A DNA stretch of 51,339 nucleotides from positions 1 through 51,339 of the forward strand of contig CAJUBL010000015.1 in assembly GCA_910584665.1 (NCBI GenBank). Reading direction: 5' to 3'. Of the stretch, positions 44,489 to 51,339 are shown in pieces (positions within the stretch are counted from its first letter, which is position 1; each line of letters opens with the position of its first letter). Origin of the DNA: an uncultured Muribaculaceae bacterium (lineage in GTDB: Bacteria; Bacteroidota; Bacteroidia; Bacteroidales; Muribaculaceae). The position numbers and the translations under genes are program-made. The notes under the pieces were generated by a model. It did not search any database, had not been told where the DNA came from, and saw only the letters and a list, made by a program, of their open reading frames with translations.

Positions 44489-45682
44489 TTATAAACGGTT
44501 TAACAATCTGATACGGCGGGCTGCCTCTATAGTATTAGCACGTGAGTTAAACGAGGTGAACCTCATGAATCCTTCTCCGCATTCGCCGAATCCGACACCC
44601 GGAGTCGCTACGATATGGCATTTCTCAAGCAGAATATCAAAAAACGACCATGAATCCATTCCTGCAGGCGCCTTTACCCAGACATACGGTGAGTCGATAC
44701 CGCCATATACCGTAAGCGATGCGTCAGCGAGGCCCTGGATAAGAAGACGGGCATTAGTCATGTAATATCCTATATTTGACTTTACCTGCTGTCTGCCTTC
44801 GGGTGTATACAGGGCTGCCGCCGCACGTTGCACTACGTATGAGGCTCCATTGAATTTGGTTGACTGCCTACGGCGCCACATGTCATTAAGCCTTATGCCA
44901 TCTGAAGTCACAAGATCCCGCGGAACTACAGTATAACCAAGTCTCAGACCTGTGAAACCGGCTGTCTTGGAGTAACTCCTGAACTCGATGGCACACTCTC
45001 GTGCGCCCTCGAGTTCGTAAATACTGTGTGGCACACCGGCACGTTGTATATAAGCCTCATAAGCTGAATCAAAGAGTATTAGAGAACCGTGGGAACGTGC
45101 GTAATCCACCCATACAGCAAGCTGTTCGCGCGTCAGCGACATTCCGGTCGGATTGTTTGGATAACAGAGGTAAATGATATCCGGTATGACATCATCCGGA
45201 GGGACTGGAACGAAATCACCTGAAGCCCGGCATGGCAAGGTGACTATTCGGCGTCCGGCCATGATATTTGTGTCAAGGTATACCGGGTATACCGGATCGG
45301 TGATAGCCACAATGTTATCGGTCGAAAGAATATCTCCGATATTACCCAGATCACTTTTGGCTCCGTCGCTTACAAACACTTCGTCGGGTGACACATCGAT
45401 ACCGCGTGCCCTGTAGTCATGTTCCACAATAAGATCTATCAGGAAATGATGTCCCTGTTCAGGTCCATACCCCACAAAAGATTCTGCTATGCCTTGCTCT
45501 GCCGAGGCTCTGACCAGCTCATTGACAGCAGCCTGACATACAGGACGTGTTACATCTCCGATGCCGAGTCTTAAGATATCAACTCCTGGATTGGCTTCAC
45601 AGAACTGACTGACTCTGTGTGCTACAGCCGAGAACAGATAGCTCCCGCTGACATTCTGAAAATTACTGTTTACTTTATACAT
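44489..45682 (-). CDS. dapL: LL-diaminopimelate aminotransferase DapL
   Basis: A 397-residue PLP enzyme that converts tetrahydrodipicolinate and glutamate directly to LL-diaminopimelate, bypassing the succinyl and acetyl routes. The N-terminus MYKVNSNFQNVSGSYLF and ILRLGIGDVTRPV are family marks. The substrate-binding region is DPVYPVYLDTN and the PLP lysine is in YSKTAGFTGLRLGY. The ATG at 45682 overlaps the last codons of dapF by eight bases, so translation is coupled. A longer frame from 45703 is unlikely. Together with dapF it makes the last steps before meso-diaminopimelate for lysine and cell wall. Confidence 0.95.
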   Translation of the reverse strand: MYKVNSNFQNVSGSYLFSAVAHRVSQFCEANPGVDILRLGIGDVTRPVCQAAVNELVRASAEQGIAESFVGYGPEQGHHFLIDLIVEHDYRARGIDVSPDEVFVSDGAKSDLGNIGDILSTDNIVAITDPVYPVYLDTNIMAGRRIVTLPCRASGDFVPVPPDDVIPDIIYLCYPNNPTGMSLTREQLAVWVDYARSHGSLILFDSAYEAYIQRAGVPHSIYELEGARECAIEFRSYSKTAGFTGLRLGYTVVPRDLVTSDGIRLNDMWRRRQSTKFNGASYVVQRAAAALYTPEGRQQVKSNIGYYMTNARLLIQGLADASLTVYGGIDSPYVWVKAPAGMDSWSFFDILLEKCHIVATPGVGFGECGEGFMRFTSFNSRANTIEAARRIRLLNRL

Positions 45683-46550
45683 ATCGGTTTGACCCTTTAT
45701 CATGACGTCTGTACGTTCCTGTAAATACCGTCCTGGCCGGTCCCGTCATCATTACATGCCCCGAGGCGGGATCAATCTCAATGAAAAGATCTCCCCCATC
45801 AAGGTGAACAGTAGCCTTATGATCGGACCGTCCTGTAATGTGAGCTGCGATAAGTGTTGCACATGCGCCTGTACCACAGGCCATCGTAACACCGCTACCG
45901 CGTTCCCATACTTTCATGGTTATATCGGACGGAGTGTTGATATGAGCAAATTCCACATTGATTCTTTCAGGGAAAAGCTCGTGATGTTCTATTTCATGAC
46001 CGACCGATCCGATATCAATGGTTTCCATATTATCAGTAAAGATCACCGCATGAGGATTCCCCATGGATACGGCGGTAATACTGACACTATGTCCATCATA
46101 CAATAATACCGGCACATTAATAAATGTGTCGTCCGGACATTTTACAGGAATCTCTCTGGTCAAGAGTGAGGGTAACCCCATGTCGACAGTTACAGACTCG
46201 ATAAGACCGTCATCACCCGGCTTCAGGAATAAATGTTTAACGCCCGAAACAGTTTCGAGCGTCAGATGCAGTTTATCGGTAAGCTGATTGTCGTAAACGT
46301 ATTTAGCGACGCAACGAGCGCCATTGCCACACATACGGGCTTCCGAACCGTCGGCATTGAAAATACGCATTTTAAAGTCGGCCTCACCCGACGGCAAGAT
46401 GAGAATGATGCCGTCGCCTCCCACTCCTAAGTGCCGGTCGCTCATCTCTCGCGACAGGGAGGCAAGATTGTCGGGGCATGTAGTGAGGCAATTCACATAA
46501 ATATAGTCATTGCCGATACCCTGCATCTTGGTGAATAGAATTGGTTCCAT
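45675..46550 (-). CDS. dapF: Diaminopimelate epimerase
   Basis: A 291-residue cofactor-free racemase that turns LL-diaminopimelate into the meso form for lysine and peptidoglycan. The two catalytic cysteines are in RMCGNGARC and MACGTGACA. The start MEPILFTKMQGIGNDYIYV fits the family. It leads the five-gene operon; a TACCTTTG box 32 nt upstream (46582-46589) is its probable promoter. The last codons overlap the start of dapL. Its placement before glutamine synthetase and purF genes points to co-regulation of glutamate-linked nitrogen use. Confidence 0.96.
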   Translation of the reverse strand: MEPILFTKMQGIGNDYIYVNCLTTCPDNLASLSREMSDRHLGVGGDGIILILPSGEADFKMRIFNADGSEARMCGNGARCVAKYVYDNQLTDKLHLTLETVSGVKHLFLKPGDDGLIESVTVDMGLPSLLTREIPVKCPDDTFINVPVLLYDGHSVSITAVSMGNPHAVIFTDNMETIDIGSVGHEIEHHELFPERINVEFAHINTPSDITMKVWERGSGVTMACGTGACATLIAAHITGRSDHKATVHLDGGDLFIEIDPASGHVMMTGPARTVFTGTYRRHDKGSNRYV

Positions 46551-46581
46551 CTATTGGAAATTGATGTTTTCTTTTCGTCGG

Positions 46582-46589
46582 CAAAGGTA
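46582..46589 (-). promoter_or_regulatory. -7 promoter element of the dapF operon
   Basis: TACCTTTG on the minus strand matches TAnnTTTG exactly and lies 32 nt before the dapF start. A -33 TTTG is not clearly seen at the right distance. Confidence 0.55.
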
Positions 46590-46696
46590 ATGCATTTCTT
46601 TGAAATCCTCACATATGTAAGTCAAAAAAAATAATCTGATATGAAAAAAATATCAGCCGGTACAATAGAGCCGCCCGACCCATCGTTACAATAATA

Positions 46697-47734
46697 ATGA
46701 AACGGAGACTTTTCATATTATACGTGTCGGTCACTGCATTTTTTTGCGGATCGCAGGCCTATATGTCAGGTCAGGATGGTTCGACAGCCTACAACTTTCT
46801 GAACATATCTCAGTCAGCCCGTATCTACGGACTTGGCGGCATCAATATCACGACTATTGACGATGATATAATGACCACCGACCAGAATCCATCGCTATTA
46901 GGTGCCGAGATGTCGGGCCAGATAGGTATAAATTATATGAGATATATCGGTGAAAGTAACTTTGCCGGTGTCAGATATGCTCACGCGTCCGGTGACCACG
47001 GAGCCTGGTGTGCAGGTATCCAATACTTCGGGTACGGTGCTATAACGGCAGCTGACGAGACCGGAATAATCACAGGAAAATTCTCCCCAAAAGATATTGC
47101 TTTCTCAGGGGCATTCTCATATGATATATATGGAAACTGGCGTGGGGGTATTAAATTAAAACTTCTGTACAGCAGTTACGAACAATATTCAGCTATGGCG
47201 GTGGCTACCGATCTCGGCCTCAATTACTATGATCCGGATATGGATCTGTCTTTCTCTATCGTAGGGGCCAATCTCGGAGGGCAGATAAAAAAATTTAACA
47301 ATCATAATGACAGACTGCCTATCGATCTGAGACTGGGCTGGGCCCAGTCGTTCGGAGATTTTCCTGTACGGTTCTCTGTTACCGCATGGAATCTGACAAA
47401 GTGGCATCTCCCTTTTGTAGAGACCGGAGACGGTAGTAATACCAGCGGAGAAGGTCCCCGCATCAAGGATACATTCTCAAGTAATCTGTTCAGGCATCTT
47501 GTATTCGGAGCAGAACTTATATCCAGCGACCGCTTCTATCTCTCGCTCGGCTATAATTATAAGACACGGTCAGACATGTCGACCTACTCACGCAGTTTTC
47601 TCTCGGGTTTCTCTCTCGGAGCCGGTCTCAATGCCCGCAGATTCAATCTTTCGCTCGCGTTGGCGCAGCCACATACCGGAGCGACGACATTCATGTTAAA
47701 CCTTACATTAAACATCAACGATCTAACGAATTAA
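46697..47734 (+). CDS. porQ: Type IX secretion system protein PorQ-like
   Basis: A 345-residue outer-membrane beta-barrel of the PorV/PorQ group. After a signal peptide (MKRRLFILYVSVTAFFCGSQA) it has the family segment STAYNFLNISQSARIYGLGG and DDIMTTDQNPSLLG, followed by 14 or so alternating amphipathic strands. The end of the protein is a typical strand with alternating hydrophobic residues. PorQ is linked to type IX secretion and attachment of cargo proteins, but its exact role is not settled. The cmk gene begins two bases after the stop. A hairpin (CTGATAT at 46636-46642 with ATATCAG at 46650-46656) precedes the gene; I see no TAnnTTTG box. Confidence 0.88.
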   Translation: MKRRLFILYVSVTAFFCGSQAYMSGQDGSTAYNFLNISQSARIYGLGGINITTIDDDIMTTDQNPSLLGAEMSGQIGINYMRYIGESNFAGVRYAHASGDHGAWCAGIQYFGYGAITAADETGIITGKFSPKDIAFSGAFSYDIYGNWRGGIKLKLLYSSYEQYSAMAVATDLGLNYYDPDMDLSFSIVGANLGGQIKKFNNHNDRLPIDLRLGWAQSFGDFPVRFSVTAWNLTKWHLPFVETGDGSNTSGEGPRIKDTFSSNLFRHLVFGAELISSDRFYLSLGYNYKTRSDMSTYSRSFLSGFSLGAGLNARRFNLSLALAQPHTGATTFMLNLTLNINDLTN

Positions 47735-47736
47735 AA

Positions 47737-48432
47737 ATGAGAGATAATAAAAAACGTATCATCATTGCCATCGATGGTTATTCATCATCGGGAAAAAGCA
47801 GTATGGCCCGAGCCCTCGCCCGCTCGATAGGATACAGATACATCGATTCGGGCGCCATGTATCGTGCCGTTACTTTATATGCAATGCGCCATGATATGAT
47901 CAACCCGGACGGTTCGGTCAATGTGGGTGTCCTGACAGATGCCCTGCCATCAATAAACATAGACTTCAATGTGGATGGCGATTGTCAGTCGACCATGCTG
48001 AACGGCGAAAATGTCGAAAAAGAGATTCGCCAGCTTCCCGTCTCCAACAATGTCTCGTCCGTAGCGGCCATTCCGGCTGTCCGTCATCACCTCGTTGCCA
48101 TGCAACAGGATTTCGGCCGTCTGCGGGGTGTGGTCATGGACGGACGTGATATCGGAACGACAGTCTTCCCCGATGCCGAACTAAAAATATTCGTAAACGC
48201 CCCTGCCGAAACCCGTGCGCAACGCAGAGTCAACGAGTTGCTTGAGAAAGGAGAGACTGTGACCTATGAAGAGGTTCTTGCCAACGTGCAGAATCGCGAT
48301 CATATAGATGAGACGCGGGCCGAGAGTCCACTGAGACGAGCCACAGATGCCATAGATTTCGACAATTCAGACATGACAATAGATGAGCAGAACAGAGCTC
48401 TGCTCTCACTTTTCAATAAAACCGTATCATGA
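47737..48432 (+). CDS. cmk: Cytidylate kinase
   Basis: A 231-residue nucleoside monophosphate kinase that phosphorylates CMP and dCMP with ATP. The P-loop is IAIDGYSSSGKSS (residues 9-21). The CMP-binding region IDSGAMYRAVTLYA and the lid region RDIGTTVFPDAELKIFV are present, with the later AQRRVNEL. The length is typical. It starts two bases after porQ and its last four bases overlap the ispH start (ATGA), so porQ-cmk-ispH look translationally coupled. Nothing unusual in the sequence. Confidence 0.96.
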   Translation: MRDNKKRIIIAIDGYSSSGKSSMARALARSIGYRYIDSGAMYRAVTLYAMRHDMINPDGSVNVGVLTDALPSINIDFNVDGDCQSTMLNGENVEKEIRQLPVSNNVSSVAAIPAVRHHLVAMQQDFGRLRGVVMDGRDIGTTVFPDAELKIFVNAPAETRAQRRVNELLEKGETVTYEEVLANVQNRDHIDETRAESPLRRATDAIDFDNSDMTIDEQNRALLSLFNKTVS

Positions 48433-49295
48433 CTTCTGTCACGATTGATCCGGGGTCGGGGTTCTGTTTCGGCGTCACGACAGCCATAAATAAAGCGGAG
48501 GAAGAACTGGCGCGGGGAAATCGTCTGTATTGCCTCGGCGATATAGTACATAACAGCGAGGAGGTATCACGACTGCACAGTCTCGGGATGGAGACAATCA
48601 CCCACGAAGATCTTAACTCGCTGCATAATGTACGGGTATTGCTCAGAGCACATGGAGAGCCGCCGTCCACCTACTCTGTCGCACAAGACAATGAAATAGA
48701 GATAATCGATGCGACGTGTCCTGTTGTACTGCAGCTGCAACGCAGGGTCAAACAGTGTTACAGAGAGCATGGCAATGCCGTACAGATTGTTATCTACGGA
48801 AAAAAAGGACATGCTGAAGTCAACGGTCTCGTAGGGCAGACCGATGGAAATGCCATTGTCATTGAAAACGTGGAAGGTATTGAAGTCCTTGATTTCAACC
48901 GTGATATCTATCTGTTCTCACAGACCACAAAATCAATCGAGGGTTTCAACTCAATGCATGAAGCGATATCCCGACGTCTTGCAGAAGGTACGCGGCTCAC
49001 GTTTTATGACACAATATGCCGTCAGGTGGCCAACCGGGTAGCCCGGTTAAGGGAATATGCCTCGGAGCACGACCTTGTTCTCTTTGTGAGCGGAGCTAAA
49101 AGCAGCAACGGCCGTGTCCTGTACAATGAGTGTCTTGATGTCAACCCCAATACCCATATGGTTTCCAACGAGAATGATGTTGACCCCAGATGGTTTGACG
49201 GCATCAGCAGTGTAGGTGTATGCGGAGCTACCTCCACCCCCCGATGGCTTATGGAGCGTGTAAAAGAATGTGCTATCCAATACTCAGACCGATGA
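48429..49295 (+). CDS. ispH: 4-hydroxy-3-methylbut-2-enyl diphosphate reductase IspH
   Basis: A 288-residue iron-sulfur enzyme of the last step of the methylerythritol phosphate pathway, giving IPP and DMAPP. The cluster cysteines are in DPGSGFCFGV (Cys13), IDATCPVV and YDTICRQV. The substrate-binding motifs RAHGEPPS and KKGHAEVNGL are present, and the C-terminal CGATSTPRWL is near the usual AGASTP. It overlaps cmk by four bases and the small lipoprotein gene by four bases. The pathway shows that isoprenoids are made without mevalonate. Length is normal. Confidence 0.95.
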   Translation: MTSVTIDPGSGFCFGVTTAINKAEEELARGNRLYCLGDIVHNSEEVSRLHSLGMETITHEDLNSLHNVRVLLRAHGEPPSTYSVAQDNEIEIIDATCPVVLQLQRRVKQCYREHGNAVQIVIYGKKGHAEVNGLVGQTDGNAIVIENVEGIEVLDFNRDIYLFSQTTKSIEGFNSMHEAISRRLAEGTRLTFYDTICRQVANRVARLREYASEHDLVLFVSGAKSSNGRVLYNECLDVNPNTHMVSNENDVDPRWFDGISSVGVCGATSTPRWLMERVKECAIQYSDR

Positions 49296-49579
49296 AATCT
49301 ATACATATACTGATTACTGTTCTTTTGCTGATATCCTTTTACGGCTGCAGTAGCCCCGGGAATAATCATGATACCGACAATATGAAATATCTTATGGATC
49401 TCGGATATGAGTATGCCGCCCGTTACCGTGCGTTGTCATCATCGGCAGGTGAAATGGAGCGGCAGGATTTCCTCCTTGATGTCCAGGCCCGTGAAACACG
49501 CATACGCAATGAGATCGGCACAGAATATGCGCTTAAATTCCATGAGGCCTTTGCCGATTCGGCCTTTACAGAACCGTAA
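49292..49579 (+). CDS. Small lipoprotein coupled to ispH
   Basis: A 95-residue protein. The chosen ATG at 49292 overlaps the ispH stop (ATGA) and gives a good lipoprotein signal, MKSIHILITVLLLISFYGC, with the lipobox Cys at 19. A longer frame from 49220 would overlap ispH by 76 bases and is unlikely. The mature part is about 75 residues, polar and probably helical (MKYLMDLGYEYAARYRAL, then QDFLLDVQARETRIRNEIG). I recognise no family. Its close coupling with ispH suggests conserved gene order in relatives, but I cannot show that. Confidence 0.75.
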   Translation: MKSIHILITVLLLISFYGCSSPGNNHDTDNMKYLMDLGYEYAARYRALSSSAGEMERQDFLLDVQARETRIRNEIGTEYALKFHEAFADSAFTEP

Positions 49580-49587
49580 TACACATT

Positions 49588-49620
49588 AAAAACGGGCCGG
49601 CAAATCCATCTGCCGGCCCG
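49588..49620 (-). terminator. Terminator for the rprXY transcript, convergent with the lipoprotein gene
   Basis: CGGGCCGGCA (49593-49602) pairs with TGCCGGCCCG (49611-49620), a 10-bp GC-rich stem with an 8-nt loop. On the minus strand five T follow (49588-49592), a typical intrinsic terminator. The plus strand has no T run but may still use the hairpin. Confidence 0.85.
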
Positions 49621-49647
49621 CTCATTATATCCGTTTTAACATGCTGT

Positions 49648-50349
49648 TTACTCCTCTATCTCAGGCGCGATGAGTTTATAGCCTTTACCATGGATATTGA
49701 TAATCTCGATTCCCGGATCATCTTTGAGATGCTTACGGAGCTTGGTGATGTAAACATCCATCGACCGGGCATTGAAATAGTTGTCATCTATCCATATTGT
49801 CTTCAATGCGAAGTTCCGTTCCAGTATCTCATTGACATGGGCGCAGAGCAGACTCAGCAGTTCGGACTCCTTGGTTGTAAGTTTAGTGATCTTGTCCCCG
49901 AACATAAGAACCTGTTTCTGGGTATCAAATGTAAACTTACCGATCTTATACATAGTGATCTCGCGGCCTTTCTTACCCTTTACACGACGCAGGATAGCCT
50001 CAATGCGGAACACCAGTTCCTCCATTGAGAACGGCTTGGTGATATAATCATCGGCTCCTATCTTGAACCCGTCAAGGATATCTTCTTTCAGCGACTTGGC
50101 CGTCAGGAAAATAATCGGCACCTCACTGTTGACAGTCCGTATCTCCTGTGCGAGTGTGAAGCCATCCTTCTTAGGCATCATCACATCAAGGACACATATA
50201 TCATACTTGCCCTTCAGAAAGGCCTTGTAGCCACTTTCACCATCGGCGAAGAGATCGGCATTAAAGCCTTTTGCCATGAGATATTCTCTAAGCAGCATGC
50301 CCAGATTCTCGTCATCTTCGCACAGAAGAATTCTCATTCTTTCTTCCAT
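49648..50349 (-). CDS. rprY: OmpR-family response regulator, RprY-like
   Basis: A 233-residue regulator. The receiver domain has the acidic pair EDDEN and the phosphoryl Asp55 in CVLDVMMPKKDGF, with LTAKSLKEDI holding the conserved Lys near 105. The C-terminal winged-helix domain begins YKIGKFTFDTQKQVLMFGDK and ends with NIHGKGYKLIAPE. The sequence is close to RprY of Bacteroides fragilis as I remember it. The kinase gene ends five bases upstream. The pair responds to envelope or oxidative stress in Bacteroidales, but the signal here is unknown. Confidence 0.92.
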   Translation of the reverse strand: MEERMRILLCEDDENLGMLLREYLMAKGFNADLFADGESGYKAFLKGKYDICVLDVMMPKKDGFTLAQEIRTVNSEVPIIFLTAKSLKEDILDGFKIGADDYITKPFSMEELVFRIEAILRRVKGKKGREITMYKIGKFTFDTQKQVLMFGDKITKLTTKESELLSLLCAHVNEILERNFALKTIWIDDNYFNARSMDVYITKLRKHLKDDPGIEIINIHGKGYKLIAPEIEE

Positions 50350-50354
50350 AATTT

Positions 50355-51339
50355 TTAATTTTTAGTTAGTGGTAATATAATTATAAATTTTGTTCCTACA
50401 TTAAATTCGCTTTCAGCTTTTATTTCGCCTCCAAGTAATTCGATCATTTTCCTGACATAGGCAAGACCCAGACCAAAACCTTTGACGTCATGCAGATTCC
50501 CGGTGTGAACCCGATAGAATCTATCAAATATTTTCTTCAGATCCTCTCGTCTGATGCCTATTCCGTTATCTGAAACGGTAATCTCCAGTCTGTCATTCTC
50601 TATATCACGGGTAGAAACCAGCAGTTTCAACGGCACGTCTTCCCGTCTATACTTGACCGCATTGTCAAGAAGATTGAAAATCACATTGGTAAAGTGCATC
50701 TCATCGACCATCACAATAGCATCATTGGCATCAAGAGCGGACGATATCGAACCGCCATAACGTTCCACCTTGAGTTTAAATGTATTTATGATATTATAAA
50801 TAGCCGAATTCGCATCAATCTCCTGCAGTCTTATTGTGGCTTTTTTCTTGTCGAACATCGACATCTGTAACACTTTCTCGACCTGAAATCTCAGGCGTTT
50901 TGTCTCATCATTTATTATCGAAGCCGCGTGCTGAAGCATCGCTGGCGATTTACGTACAGAATCGTCGTTCAGCATCTGGGCGGCAAGAGAAATTGTGGAT
51001 ATGGGAGTCTTGAACTCATGGGTCATATTGTTGATGAAATCATTTTTCATCTCGGTAAGTTTCTTCTGCCGGAATGCGACTACTATAATATATATGAATA
51101 TTATCAGCAGAATAATGGTCATTGCCAGTACAGGTACCATGAAACCGAGCGATTTATAGATATAATCGCTTTTACGGGGAAAGTAGACCTTAAGGAAATA
51201 AGTTTTATCGGGAGCATCATTGGAAAACAGCGATCTCACGAACATGCTTCCCCGGACATCGGGTGTGGGTGAATACCCCTTGGTTTTAAATACCGGCACA
51301 TTATCCCGGTTGACAAGTGCTACTTCAAAAGGAATGTCG
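50355..51339 (-). CDS. rprX: Sensor histidine kinase, RprX-like (5' end beyond the window)
   Basis: The visible 328 codons are the C-terminal part of a membrane histidine kinase. A transmembrane segment (GFMVPVLAMTIILLIIFIY) follows part of a periplasmic domain. The H box is FINNMTHEFKTPISTISLA, the N box is FNLLDNAVKY, and the G boxes are VSDNGIGI and GFGLGLAYVRKM. Codons continue in frame without a stop to the window edge (reading DIPFEVALVNRDN before the GTG at 51299), so that GTG is not the start and the gene is cut by the window. It lies directly upstream of rprY and should phosphorylate it. Confidence 0.9.
   Translation of the reverse strand, partial: DIPFEVALVNRDNVPVFKTKGYSPTPDVRGSMFVRSLFSNDAPDKTYFLKVYFPRKSDYIYKSLGFMVPVLAMTIILLIIFIYIIVVAFRQKKLTEMKNDFINNMTHEFKTPISTISLAAQMLNDDSVRKSPAMLQHAASIINDETKRLRFQVEKVLQMSMFDKKKATIRLQEIDANSAIYNIINTFKLKVERYGGSISSALDANDAIVMVDEMHFTNVIFNLLDNAVKYRREDVPLKLLVSTRDIENDRLEITVSDNGIGIRREDLKKIFDRFYRVHTGNLHDVKGFGLGLAYVRKMIELLGGEIKAESEFNVGTKFIIILPLTKN

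Noticed and set aside
45274..45295. Tandem 9-bp repeat (two copies of GTATACCGG) in dapL
   Set aside because: It encodes the PVYPVY part of the conserved DapL substrate-binding motif, so it follows from protein sequence and is not a repeat element.
51297..51299. GTG start for the histidine kinase
   Set aside because: The frame is open to the window edge and reads like sensor-domain sequence, so the gene is truncated by the window rather than starting here.

Overview
The window looks like chromosome of a Bacteroidales gut bacterium, most likely Muribaculaceae or a close relative; the family is inferred and not proven. The signs are type III glutamine synthetase, a DUF4270 lipoprotein, DUF4491 and DUF5106 proteins, the type IX secretion protein PorQ, an RprXY-like two-component pair, a DapL/DapF lysine route, no obvious Shine-Dalgarno sites, and promoters of the Bacteroidetes type (TTTG, about 19-23 nt, then TAnnTTTG). 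The window is almost fully coding and contains no prophage, CRISPR array, intact insertion sequence or recognisable defence island.

Layout. 1-3.2 kb is small accessory genes: an AraC regulator divergent from an acyltransferase, a decayed KilA-N gene fragment, an SMR exporter and a NimA-like flavoprotein. 3.3-9.2 kb holds an ABC-F protein, a B12-type radical SAM enzyme followed by a glycosyltransferase, a convergent second glycosyltransferase, and a small lipoprotein downstream of clpB (9.2-11.8 kb). From 12.0 to 23.1 kb nine genes run in one direction behind one canonical promoter: DUF5106, mnmA, DUF151 nuclease, nucleoside permease, rsmE, kdsA, TPR protein, valS and a BNR propeller protein. 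A strong bidirectional terminator separates these from purL on the other strand.

27.0-29.6 kb carries a half-length glycogen-synthase-like protein, a DUF4270 lipoprotein and tRNA-Thr(CGT) plus tRNA-Ser(GGA). A decayed IS transposase lies between the tRNAs and a two-module FAD/iron-sulfur dehydrogenase. 32.7-35.2 kb has a potentially structured intergenic RNA, a YczE-like membrane protein, a hemerythrin-LuxR fusion regulator with an upstream palindrome, and a DUF4491 protein. xylB-xylA and rubrerythrin follow.

38.9-46.6 kb is a compact nitrogen-assimilation operon read leftward: dapF, dapL, glnN (GSIII), an intact PurF, and a second PurF-like protein whose glutaminase residues are lost. The right end has porQ-cmk-ispH-small lipoprotein, then rprY and a truncated rprX.

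The best leads for unusual biology are the hemerythrin-LuxR regulator with its palindrome, the paired active/inactive PurF proteins behind GSIII, the branched inverted-repeat element at 32757-32870, and a perfect 17-bp inverted repeat in the signal-peptide codons of the BNR gene. No obviously new multi-gene system was seen.
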